From contig JADHYK010000004.1 in NCBI GenBank assembly GCA_016782485.1, positions 1 to 37,605 on the forward strand: a DNA stretch of 37,605 bases, read 5' to 3'. This DNA comes from Candidatus Omnitrophota bacterium. Lineage in GTDB: Bacteria; Omnitrophota; Gorgyraeia; Gygaellales; Profunditerraquicolaceae. Made by a program: the position numbers and the translations under genes. Positions 11,581 to 19,658 of this stretch are shown here, one piece after another; position 1 is the first letter of the stretch; every line of letters begins with the position of its first letter. Under the pieces are notes generated by a model. The model saw only the letters and a program-made list of their open reading frames with translations. It had not been told where the DNA came from and did no database searches.

Positions 11581-12456
11581 TTAACCTGCCTTCCAGTCCG
11601 CTTCTTTTAATAAGAACTCCATTATTTTACGCGGCATATTATTATCAAGCGGGATATTTTCTTTTTTTGCGATTTCAGACAATATCAGGTAGACCTTCAC
11701 TTGCCTTTTTGCCTCCGGCTCAAGCTCCTTAACCATCTCTTGTTCCTGTTCGTCTAACTTTTCGCGGGGCATCCCTTTAAGGGCAAGGTCAAGCTTGGCC
11801 TGCCTGACTAACTCCTCCAGCTGGCGCTTGACCATCGTTTGGGGCAGATTAAAATTTACTTGTTTGAGCAGGTTTTCGATAATCTGGTTTTCTACATTCT
11901 GGCGCAGGCTATTCTCCTTCTGCGAAAAAATCTGCCTTTCAATGGCTTTTTCCAAATCGCTAAGTGACGGGTAACACAAACTCCTGGCGAAATTATCATC
12001 TATCGAATCGACCTTCCTCGATTCCTTTAAGGACTCTATGCTGCGCTTCACCTCATCCGGAGAAACGCTCGCCTTTTGATAATCTACTTTTATCCCCCGG
12101 TAATTTTTTATCGCCACTTCCGGGCTTACCGAAACTACTGCCTTAAAAGAAAGGCTGTTCCGGTCAAGCCTGACCTCCGAAATCTTAGGCATCTCTATTA
12201 CATCGAGCTTCTCCTCTTGGATTGCCCGGCTGTAGACATCCGGCACTAACTCCTTAAGCACCTGCTCATGGGCATGGGAGGCATAGTGCTTCTCGATAAT
12301 ATTGCGCGGTGCATGCCCGGGCCGGAAACCCGCTACCTTTGTCTCTTTGGCGATTTTTGCGAAGACCTCTTCGAATTTATGCGTTACGCTGTCGCCGCTT
12401 ACTTCAATAGTCATCTCTCTGGTGGTGCCGTCAATCTTTTTTACTTCCCGCTTCAT
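11581..12456 (-). CDS. tig: Trigger factor lacking the FKBP/PPIase domain
   Basis: 291 aa; N-terminal ribosome-binding domain (VAGFRPGHAPRNIIEKHY) joined directly to the C-terminal chaperone region (DLEKAIERQIFSQKENSLRQNVENQIIENLLKQVNFNLPQTMVKRQLEEL); located next to clpP. Confidence 0.85.
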   Translation of the reverse strand: MKREVKKIDGTTREMTIEVSGDSVTHKFEEVFAKIAKETKVAGFRPGHAPRNIIEKHYASHAHEQVLKELVPDVYSRAIQEEKLDVIEMPKISEVRLDRNSLSFKAVVSVSPEVAIKNYRGIKVDYQKASVSPDEVKRSIESLKESRKVDSIDDNFARSLCYPSLSDLEKAIERQIFSQKENSLRQNVENQIIENLLKQVNFNLPQTMVKRQLEELVRQAKLDLALKGMPREKLDEQEQEMVKELEPEAKRQVKVYLILSEIAKKENIPLDNNMPRKIMEFLLKEADWKAG

Positions 12457-12477
12457 GATAAAATATGCTCCTTATTG

Positions 12478-12567
12478 AGATCCTTCGCAGCCAAAAACAG
12501 GCTGCTTAGGATAAGTTTGGTCATAAACTTATCTCGGCTTCGCCTCCATAAGTTTAGACGCTATTTT
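12478..12567 (+). repeat. Copy c of the dispersed double-hairpin intergenic element
   Basis: AGATCCTTCG-CAGCC..GGCTG-CTTAGGATAAGTTTGGTC-ATAAACTTAT..ATAAGTTTAG; tandem with copy d. Confidence 0.75.
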
Positions 12568-12682
12568 AGATCCCTCGCATAAACACTTGAAAATTTCTTA
12601 CGAAATTTTCTGCGTATGCTTCGGGATAAGTTCGGTCATAGGTTTATGTCGGCTTCGCCTCCATAAACCTAGACCTCACTTA
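12568..12682 (+). repeat. Copy d of the dispersed double-hairpin intergenic element
   Basis: AGATCCCTCG-GCATA..TATGC-TTCGGGATAAGTTCGGTC-ATAGGTTTATG..CATAAACCTAG-ACCTCACTTA. Confidence 0.78.
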
Positions 12683-13402
12683 CATTCTGAATTTTTCACC
12701 CAGATAAATCTGCCGTGCCTGGGGGTTATCAATCAATTCGCTCGCTGAGCCGGAGATAAGGATCCTGCCCTCGGCAATAAGATAGGCCCTGTCGGTTATG
12801 GAAAGGGTCTCTCTGACGTTGTGGTCGGTCAGAAGAATCCCCAGCCCCTTATCCTTTAACTCCTTGATGATCTCCTGCGCCTCGTTGACTACAATCGGGT
12901 CTATTCCGGAAAACGGCTCGTCCAACAGTATAAAAGAAGGGTTGGTGACCAGGGCCCGCGTAATCTCCAGGCGCCTTCTCTCTCCGCCCGAGAGAGTGTA
13001 GGCCTTATGCTTGCTCAAGTGAGAGATATTTAACTCCTCCAAAAGGCTCTCTAACCTGCGCCTTCTTTCGGCCTTGTTAATCGGCAGCGTCTCAAGAATT
13101 GCCATGATGTTTTCTTCAACCGTAAGTTTTCTGAAAACCGATGCCTCCTGGGAAAGATAGCCGATGCCGAAGCGCGCCCGTTCGTGGATAGGGAGTTTTG
13201 TTATATCATTATTATCAAAAATAATGCTTCCGCGGTTGGGAGGGATAATCCCCACAACCATATAAAAGGTGGTGGTTTTTCCGGCGCCGTTGGGGCCTAA
13301 GAGCCCGACAATCTCCCCGCGCTTTACCAGAATATCCACGCCCCGGACCACTTCTTTGCCGTCGTAAGACTTGGATAAACCCTTAACCTCCAAGAGGTGC
13401 AT
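12680..13402 (-). CDS. lptB: LPS export ABC transporter ATP-binding protein
   Basis: 240 aa; Walker [17 protein letters not shown], signature [16 protein letters not shown], Walker [14 protein letters not shown]; within Kdo/Lpt operon. Confidence 0.94.
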   Translation of the reverse strand: MHLLEVKGLSKSYDGKEVVRGVDILVKRGEIVGLLGPNGAGKTTTFYMVVGIIPPNRGSIIFDNNDITKLPIHERARFGIGYLSQEASVFRKLTVEENIMAILETLPINKAERRRRLESLLEELNISHLSKHKAYTLSGGERRRLEITRALVTNPSFILLDEPFSGIDPIVVNEAQEIIKELKDKGLGILLTDHNVRETLSITDRAYLIAEGRILISGSASELIDNPQARQIYLGEKFRM

Positions 13403-14309
13403 TCTTCATCTCCTCCGTCGAATAGAGTATTAATTTCGGCCGCCCCTGCAGGATAATTTTACTGTCGGCGGTATTGTAAATTGCCTCATCGCTATAAGAA
13501 GTATTTTCCCCGCGTACAACCTTGACGTTACCGCGGGCAAAAATCTTATCGATACTGGAAGTCATTAATCCGGCGCTGGTATCTTTTGCCGCCGCATCTT
13601 CTTTTGTGCCTGCGGCCTTTTTCTCTCCGGGGATAAAATAAACAATCATCTTATCGCTGTAAATCTGCGAATTATCCCTATCTACTTTAACATTCTTATT
13701 AAATTCGGCAATATTTTTTTCATAATCTATCTCCAGCGGGCCGTCACAGGTAATAATAATCTTTTCTTTTTTGCTGCCTAAGGGCTCATCTTTTGCGGTT
13801 GCCGGTATTATATCCAGCCTGACTTCTTCTTTAAGAGCGACTTTCTTTAAGCCGGGATCGCCGCTGGCGCCGCGGGCCACCGCGGTCAGGTTTTCCCTTG
13901 CGATATTGACTATATCCGGCGTAGTCATCAGCTGGTTTTTGCGGTCATAATCAAGGGAGTCGGTGGTCAGCTTCATCCCCGAGGTTGTGGTGATCACCAC
14001 ATTATCCTCCAGGTGGATCTTGCCGTCCTTCTTATTAAAATCGCCTTTATCGGCAAGAAGATTGACATCCTCCTCTTTGCCGTAAAGGTTGCCTTCAACA
14101 TCCTGGAGTTTCACTACGTCGGTGAATATGTTGGCGGTCTTACCGGCAAGGTCCCAGCTTTTTTTGCCTCTCTCCCCATAGCCTACCAGGTTGAAATCAT
14201 TAATCTGCTGGTCGGACTCTTGCGTATCTTGAGCTCCTTCTGCGTACAAGCCGGGTATTATCAGAAATAATAAACTTAAAGTTAATAGTAATCTTCTAAC
14301 CAATATCAT
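13383..14309 (-). CDS. LptC-like plus LptA/OstA-like periplasmic protein (apparent fusion)
   Basis: 308 aa with signal sequence; N-terminal [25 protein letters not shown] (LptC-like) followed by repeated LptA-type strands ([26 protein letters not shown]; ...[34 protein letters not shown]). Confidence 0.75.
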   Translation of the reverse strand: MILVRRLLLTLSLLFLIIPGLYAEGAQDTQESDQQINDFNLVGYGERGKKSWDLAGKTANIFTDVVKLQDVEGNLYGKEEDVNLLADKGDFNKKDGKIHLEDNVVITTTSGMKLTTDSLDYDRKNQLMTTPDIVNIARENLTAVARGASGDPGLKKVALKEEVRLDIIPATAKDEPLGSKKEKIIITCDGPLEIDYEKNIAEFNKNVKVDRDNSQIYSDKMIVYFIPGEKKAAGTKEDAAAKDTSAGLMTSSIDKIFARGNVKVVRGENTSYSDEAIYNTADSKIILQGRPKLILYSTEEMKNAPLGG

Positions 14310-14841
14310 AGCTTTTTAAAACCTGCTGCCATTTATCCTGGAATTTAAGGATGAGCTCGGCGATTTCGCGTACCGCCCCCCTGCCCCCCTCCTTGAGCGT
14401 AATATAGGAGGCCGCCTGTTTTACTTCTGCTGCGGCATTAAATACCGCTACCGGAAAACCGATTTTTTTCATCAGGCAGACGTCCACTAAATCATCTCCG
14501 GCAAAACAGACCTCTTCGGCACTAACCCTGTATTTTTTCAGGATACGCTCCAGTACTGCCGTCTTGGGAGAGGCGTTCTCAAAAATATCCTCTACCCCCA
14601 TGTCGCGGGCACGCGGCTTAATCGCGCCTGAGCCCTTGGCGCTGATTAATACCGTGGGAATCCCCGCTTTTTTGAGCAGAGTTATCCCCAGGCCGTCGGT
14701 GACAGAAAAATTTTTCGTATCCCTGCCTGCGGAGTCGTAAATTATTTTTCCGTCGGTAAGCACGCCGTCAACATCAAGCAGTAATAATTTTATCTTGTTT
14801 ACTTTTAATTTTAATTCCTTGACTACAGACGTTTCTGCCAT
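14296..14841 (-). CDS. kdsC: 3-deoxy-D-manno-octulosonate 8-phosphate phosphatase
   Basis: 181 aa; LLLLDVDGVLTDGKIIYD HAD motif, FAGDDLVDVCLMKKIGFPVAV; Kdo cluster context. Confidence 0.93.
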   Translation of the reverse strand: MAETSVVKELKLKVNKIKLLLLDVDGVLTDGKIIYDSAGRDTKNFSVTDGLGITLLKKAGIPTVLISAKGSGAIKPRARDMGVEDIFENASPKTAVLERILKKYRVSAEEVCFAGDDLVDVCLMKKIGFPVAVFNAAAEVKQAASYITLKEGGRGAVREIAELILKFQDKWQQVLKSYDIG

Positions 14842-14852
14842 TGATTAAATTA

Positions 14853-15818
14853 TTAAAGCAGGCCTGCCCTCAGAAGGTCCTGCACATCGAGCAACCCTAC
14901 GGGCCTCCCGGTCTTATCCACTACCGGGATCTCATCAATCCTCTTCTCCCTCATAATGCTCATCCCCTCGGCAGCAAGCATCTCCTTAGGAATAAGGGTA
15001 GGGTTTCTGGTCATTACCTCTTTTACCTTGCGCCGGGGAAGGCGCAAGGAATCGCTCTCCAGGTGCCGCCTTAAGTCCCCGTCAGTAAAGATGCCGGTTA
15101 CTTTTCCCTGTTTGTTTACTACTGTTGCGGAACCTGCCCGGCTTTGCGTAATTTTCAATAAAACCTGATAAACTCTTTTTTCTTCGTTTACAATTGGGCT
15201 AGACTTGCCCTTCCTCATTATGTCTTCCACCTTTAGGATAAGCCTCCTGCCCAATGCCCCGCCGGGATGGAAAAATGCAAAGTCCTTCTCTTTAAAGCCC
15301 TTTAACTCCAGAAGGCAGACTGCCAGTGCGTCGGCCATCGCCAGGGTGGCGGTAGTGGAAGCGGTAGGGGCCAGGCCTAAAGAACAGGCCTCCCTTTTAA
15401 CGGAAACGTTCAAAACTACATCGCTGTATTTTGCCAATATTGATTTATGATTTCCGGTCAGGGCGATAATCTTTGAACCGATTTTTTTTAATAGAGGCAG
15501 GAGCTGCTTCATCTCTTCGCCGGAGCCGCTGTTTGAGATTATAATTACCGCGTCCTCCGCCCTTACCTTCCCCAGGTCTCCGTGGATTGCCTCGGCAGTA
15601 TGTAAAAACAGGCTGGGCGTGCCTGTGGATGCCAGGGTAGCGGAAAATTTCTGGGCGATAATCCCGGTCTTGCCCATGCCGCTTACCACCACCCTCCCCT
15701 TTGTCCTCAAGAGAACTTTTAGGGCTTCTTTAAAACTGCCTCCGATACGGGGTTTTAAATTCCGGATCGCCTGCGCTTCAATCTCCAAAACCTCTCTTGC
15801 CCTCTTTAAGACGTTCAT
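14853..15818 (-). CDS. kdsD: Arabinose-5-phosphate isomerase (KpsF/GutQ, SIS + CBS domains)
   Basis: 321 aa; VVVSGMGKTGIIAQKFSATLASTGTPSLFLH; ISNSGSGEEM; two C-terminal CBS domains. Confidence 0.93.
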   Translation of the reverse strand: MNVLKRAREVLEIEAQAIRNLKPRIGGSFKEALKVLLRTKGRVVVSGMGKTGIIAQKFSATLASTGTPSLFLHTAEAIHGDLGKVRAEDAVIIISNSGSGEEMKQLLPLLKKIGSKIIALTGNHKSILAKYSDVVLNVSVKREACSLGLAPTASTTATLAMADALAVCLLELKGFKEKDFAFFHPGGALGRRLILKVEDIMRKGKSSPIVNEEKRVYQVLLKITQSRAGSATVVNKQGKVTGIFTDGDLRRHLESDSLRLPRRKVKEVMTRNPTLIPKEMLAAEGMSIMREKRIDEIPVVDKTGRPVGLLDVQDLLRAGLL

Positions 15819-16636
15819 TTTTCTAAAGCCGCCTCTATTTTTTTGACCTGTATCAGGAGTTTTTCCAGATCTTTAATAGCTATCGTATTCGGGCCGTCGC
15901 AGAGCGCGGCTTCAGGCCTTGGGTGCACCTCTAAAAATAACCCGTCGCAGCCAAAGGCAACCGCCGAACGCGACAACCCCTCGATAAACTGCCGCTGTCC
16001 TCCTGAAGAACCGCCCCTGCCCCCGGGCAGCTGCACGCTGTGCGTGGCGTCATAAATTACCGGATAACCGAACTCCCTGATTATACCCAGGCTCCTGAAA
16101 TCCGAAACTAGGTTATTATACCCGAAACAAAAACCGCGTTCGGTAACGAGAATTGACCTGTTGCCGCTGGCTTCGATTTTTCTGATAATCGGCAGGATAT
16201 CCGCCGGCGCCAGGAACTGCCCCTTTTTGATATTGATCGGCTTCTTTGTCTTTGCCGCCGCCACCACGATATCGGTCTGGCGGCATAAAAATGCGGGAAT
16301 CTGAATCACATCCAGCACCCCGGCGGCTGCGCTAATCTCATTCTGGCAGTGTATATCGCTTAGCACCGGTATTTTTAATTTTTGTTTTACCGCGGCAAGG
16401 ATCTCTAAGCCCTTTTCTATCCCCGGCCCGCGAAAAGAATCAAGCGAGAGCCTATTTGCCTTATCATAGCTGGATTTAAAAATAAAGGGGATGCCCAGTT
16501 TTACGGTAATATCTTTTATCCTTTTGGCGGTATCAAGGCAGAGTGCCTTTGATTCAATAACACAGGGCCCGGCGATTAAGACCAGGGAATTGCCCCCGCC
16601 AATTTTAATCTTGCCGATCTTTACGGGCCTAATCAT
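15815..16636 (-). CDS. kdsA: 2-dehydro-3-deoxyphosphooctonate aldolase (Kdo8P synthase)
   Basis: 273 aa; LIAGPCVIES, FKSSYDKANRLS, VIYDATHSVQLPG, FLEVHPRPEAALCDGPN. Confidence 0.95.
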   Translation of the reverse strand: MIRPVKIGKIKIGGGNSLVLIAGPCVIESKALCLDTAKRIKDITVKLGIPFIFKSSYDKANRLSLDSFRGPGIEKGLEILAAVKQKLKIPVLSDIHCQNEISAAAGVLDVIQIPAFLCRQTDIVVAAAKTKKPINIKKGQFLAPADILPIIRKIEASGNRSILVTERGFCFGYNNLVSDFRSLGIIREFGYPVIYDATHSVQLPGGRGGSSGGQRQFIEGLSRSAVAFGCDGLFLEVHPRPEAALCDGPNTIAIKDLEKLLIQVKKIEAALEK

Positions 16637-16639
16637 TCT

Positions 16640-17374
16640 TTATTTATCCAGTAAGTGTTCCTTGACCTTCTCTAAGTCCTGCGGGGTATCTACCCCCACG
16701 GTATCGTATTCTGTTTCTATAACTTTTATCCGGTAACCCTCCTCCAATACCCTTAACTGCTCCAGCGATTCTGTCTTCTCCAGATCGGAAATCGGCAGAT
16801 TCTTATAAATGAACAGAAAATCCTTGGTATAGGCATAAAGGCCGATGTGTTTGTAATAAACGGGGTTGCTGTTGTTGGAATTGGCGGCCAGAAAAGGTAT
16901 CGGCGCCCGGGAAAAATAAAGCGCGAAATTATTTTTATCCACTACCACCTTGACCACATTGGGGTCATTAACAACATCGGGTTCGCTAATTCTTCTCATC
17001 ACCGTTGCCATCGCTATGGAATTATTCTCAAGCAATGCGCGGGCAACATTATCTATCATCGTAGGATGAATCAGCGGCTCATCACCCTGAATATTGACCA
17101 CCACTTTTACCTCTATGGGATTTATGACCTGGATTATCCTGTCCGTGCCGCTGGTATGCGCCTTGGCAGTATAAACGACCTTAGCGCCAAAGCTGCTTGC
17201 GGCCTCTGCGACCTGTTCATGGTCGCAGGCGATAATTAAATCGTCCAGCAGCAATGCCTGTTTTGCCCGCTCCCAGACATGCTGAATCATGGGCTTGCCT
17301 GCGATATCCGCCAGCACCTTGCCTTCAAACCTCGAAGAAGAATACCTGGCGGGGATTATGCCGATTACGTCCAT
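16640..17374 (-). CDS. kdsB: 3-deoxy-manno-octulosonate cytidylyltransferase
   Basis: 244 aa; IIPARYSSSRFEGKVLADIAGKPMIQHVWERA; VVNIQGDEPLI; HIGLYAYTKDFL. Confidence 0.95.
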   Translation of the reverse strand: MDVIGIIPARYSSSRFEGKVLADIAGKPMIQHVWERAKQALLLDDLIIACDHEQVAEAASSFGAKVVYTAKAHTSGTDRIIQVINPIEVKVVVNIQGDEPLIHPTMIDNVARALLENNSIAMATVMRRISEPDVVNDPNVVKVVVDKNNFALYFSRAPIPFLAANSNNSNPVYYKHIGLYAYTKDFLFIYKNLPISDLEKTESLEQLRVLEEGYRIKVIETEYDTVGVDTPQDLEKVKEHLLDK

Positions 17375-17391
17375 CTGTCCTCTCTTTAAAT

Positions 17392-18405
17392 TTAATTAAT
17401 TGCCTCTAGCAGTTCCTGCCTGTTGGTTGTTGCCGTACCCACCTTGCCGACGACGATACCGGCGGCATAGTTGGCAAGGCTGGCTGCTTCAAGGTTAGTG
17501 GCGCCGCAGCAAAGCGCCAGGGTAAAGGTACCTATTACCGTATCACCCGCACCGGAGACGTCAAAGACCTCCCTGGCCACCGTCGGTATGTGCGCTATGC
17601 GGCCGCCCTTTTCGAACAACTTCATCCCCTGCTCTCCCAGGGTAACTAATATTGACTCCGGCTTCAGGTATTCCAATATACGGCCTGCCGCAGAGTCTAT
17701 ATCCTTATCGCTGAATAACCTGTCGTTGTCCAGACGGAAGCTGTTGGAGGTGTCTTTGATTTTTATGTTTCTCATGGCATTCTCAAGTTCCCGGCGGTTC
17801 GGCGTAATCGCAGTTACCCCCCGGTAATACGCAAAATGCTCCTCTTTGGGGTCAACGGTAATAATTTTTTTATGCGCGCGGGCAACTTCTATAAGTTCGG
17901 CTAATAACTGCATATTAATAACGCCCTTGCCGTAGTCCTCTATAATAATGCCGTCGAAATTATTTATCTTTTCCTCTATGAACCTGATAATCCTGCGGTT
18001 TAACTGCATCGGCAAGGCATGGGTATGCTCCCAGTCAACCCTGACCATCTGCTGATGGCCGGCGATAATCCTGGTCTTGAGGGTGGTGTGCCTCCCACGC
18101 TCAGTAAAGATGCCGTTGGTATTAATCTTGCTTTTTTTTAACTCTGAAAGTAAAATATCCGAATCCTTGTATCCGCCCACCACCCCTACCAGGGCAACTT
18201 TGGCGCCGAGGGCACGGATGTTATTTGCCACATTAGCCGCCCCCCCGGGCAGGTAAGTCCTTTTATTTGCCCAGACCACCGGTACCGGCGCCTCCGGGGA
18301 GATCCTCTCCACGCTGCCCCAGATATACTCATCGAGGATGAGGTCGCCGACAACAAGAATCCTTGCCCGCTTAAACCTGTTGATTATGTTTTTGAAGGAT
18401 TTCAT
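17392..18405 (-). CDS. D-glycero-beta-D-manno-heptose-7-phosphate kinase (RfaE domain I, kinase only)
   Basis: 337 aa PfkB kinase; RILVVGDLILDEYIWGSVERISPEAPVPVV, DVSGAGDTVIGTFTLAL; no C-terminal nucleotidyltransferase domain. Confidence 0.88.
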   Translation of the reverse strand: MKSFKNIINRFKRARILVVGDLILDEYIWGSVERISPEAPVPVVWANKRTYLPGGAANVANNIRALGAKVALVGVVGGYKDSDILLSELKKSKINTNGIFTERGRHTTLKTRIIAGHQQMVRVDWEHTHALPMQLNRRIIRFIEEKINNFDGIIIEDYGKGVINMQLLAELIEVARAHKKIITVDPKEEHFAYYRGVTAITPNRRELENAMRNIKIKDTSNSFRLDNDRLFSDKDIDSAAGRILEYLKPESILVTLGEQGMKLFEKGGRIAHIPTVAREVFDVSGAGDTVIGTFTLALCCGATNLEAASLANYAAGIVVGKVGTATTNRQELLEAIN

Positions 18406-19331
18406 ATTTTCTCTATTATCGCCTGCGCCAGCAGAGGAAGCATTACTTCGTGGTGCCCGACGATGTAATAACCATTGCCCGCCCCTGCCACCGGACGCGA
18501 TACCAGGTTCTGCGCGGGCCGGTAATGGTAGATCATATCAAAATTTGCCGCGGTAAAGTCCTTCACCCGGTTGCCTAAATTACGCGCCAGGTTTAACGCC
18601 TTTAAAAAGACCTCCGGCAATATTACCGCCGAGCCGAAGTTCAAAACCACCCCGCCTTTATCCAGGCGGCAGACGTTCTCGACGAGTAGATGAAAATCCC
18701 TTAACGAACCTTCGCCGGTAAGCGCGGCGTCAAAAGAGGGATGCTGATGGATGATATCCGTACCGATGGCAGCAAAGACACAGACCGGAATTTTAAATTT
18801 AAATGCGCTGGCAAGCAGGCTTAAATTTTTGTAGCGCAGTCTGGAACCGGTAATTTTTTCTGCCACCGCTTCTCCTAATCCCAGCCCGCTACACACCCCT
18901 TCTTTTACGGCGTTATTCAAGAAATCAGCAGTCTCTTTACCCATCCCGAACCTGCCGGATGCCAAGTTTTTTCCGACGTCTTCGGAGGTTCTGCCCTGAA
19001 AAGCAACTTCAAAATCATGGATGATACCTGCGCCGTTTAAGCAGATGCAGGTGATAATTTTTTTTCTGATTAGTTCGATGATCACGGGATTTAAGCCGCA
19101 TTTTATCACGTGCGCACCGGCCATGAAAATTACCGCTTTTTTCTTGCGGCGGGCGGCAATTATGGACTCGGCAGTGGCGCGTAACTCCTTTACCTTTAAT
19201 ATATTGGGTAAGGAGTTATAAAAGGCAGAAAAACTTCTCCCGCGCACAGGAGAATCGGCAAAATCAGCCTTTTTTACCTTGCTAAACCTTTTCTTTACTG
19301 AATATCTCTTTACCTTATTTATATTAATCAT
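18402..19331 (-). CDS. Uncharacterised protein with deoxyhypusine-synthase-like / Rossmann-type features
   Basis: 309 aa; VIFMAGAHVIKCGLNPVIIELI...CLNGAGIIHDFEVAFQGRTSEDV...AIGTDIIHQHPSFD...VVLNFGSAVILPEVFLKALN; overlaps the start of the heptose kinase by 4 nt. Confidence 0.5.
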   Translation of the reverse strand: MININKVKRYSVKKRFSKVKKADFADSPVRGRSFSAFYNSLPNILKVKELRATAESIIAARRKKKAVIFMAGAHVIKCGLNPVIIELIRKKIITCICLNGAGIIHDFEVAFQGRTSEDVGKNLASGRFGMGKETADFLNNAVKEGVCSGLGLGEAVAEKITGSRLRYKNLSLLASAFKFKIPVCVFAAIGTDIIHQHPSFDAALTGEGSLRDFHLLVENVCRLDKGGVVLNFGSAVILPEVFLKALNLARNLGNRVKDFTAANFDMIYHYRPAQNLVSRPVAGAGNGYYIVGHHEVMLPLLAQAIIEKI

Positions 19332-19420
19332 ACGAATTTATAAGTATACCACAAATTCAGCCAAATTCAACCGATAATTACCCTTAAGAACTGCCAGTGA
19401 CATTTCTTAAACGCTCTTTT

Positions 19421-19617
19421 TGCGGCGGGCAAGGCTCGTGATTTCGAGGGACGTGGAGGCAAGGAGCGGGCATGGTTCCCGCAGCCGGCTCCTAAATTAA
19501 AAAGACGGATTTATCCACCACCCGGCTGCGGGAGAGCGACGCAGCCGACCCGAGCGAAGCATTTCCACGCTGGGGAAATGCGAGCGTTCCCGAGAAACAC
19601 GAGCCTTGCCAGACGCA
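19421..19617. repeat. Large imperfect inverted-repeat element with three internal hairpins (possible ncRNA or non-autonomous mobile element)
   Basis: Outer 13 bp perfect arms GGCAAGGCTCGTG (19428-19440)/CACGAGCCTTGCC (19598-19610); internal stems 19463-19492, 19523-19547, 19559-19581. Confidence 0.7.
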
Positions 19618-19658
19618 AAACGTCATAGAGTGAGAAGAGTGACAAGGGCACTACCAGC

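Noticed and set aside
18402-19331. Bona fide deoxyhypusine synthase
   Set aside because: The expected C-terminal lysine active-site motif is not visible and no eIF5A-like substrate is apparent; kept only as DHS-like.
19421-19617. tmRNA, SRP RNA or RNase P RNA
   Set aside because: None of the diagnostic conserved motifs (tRNA-like end with CCA and tag ORF, SRP GNAR tetraloop helix, RNase P core) was recognised by eye.
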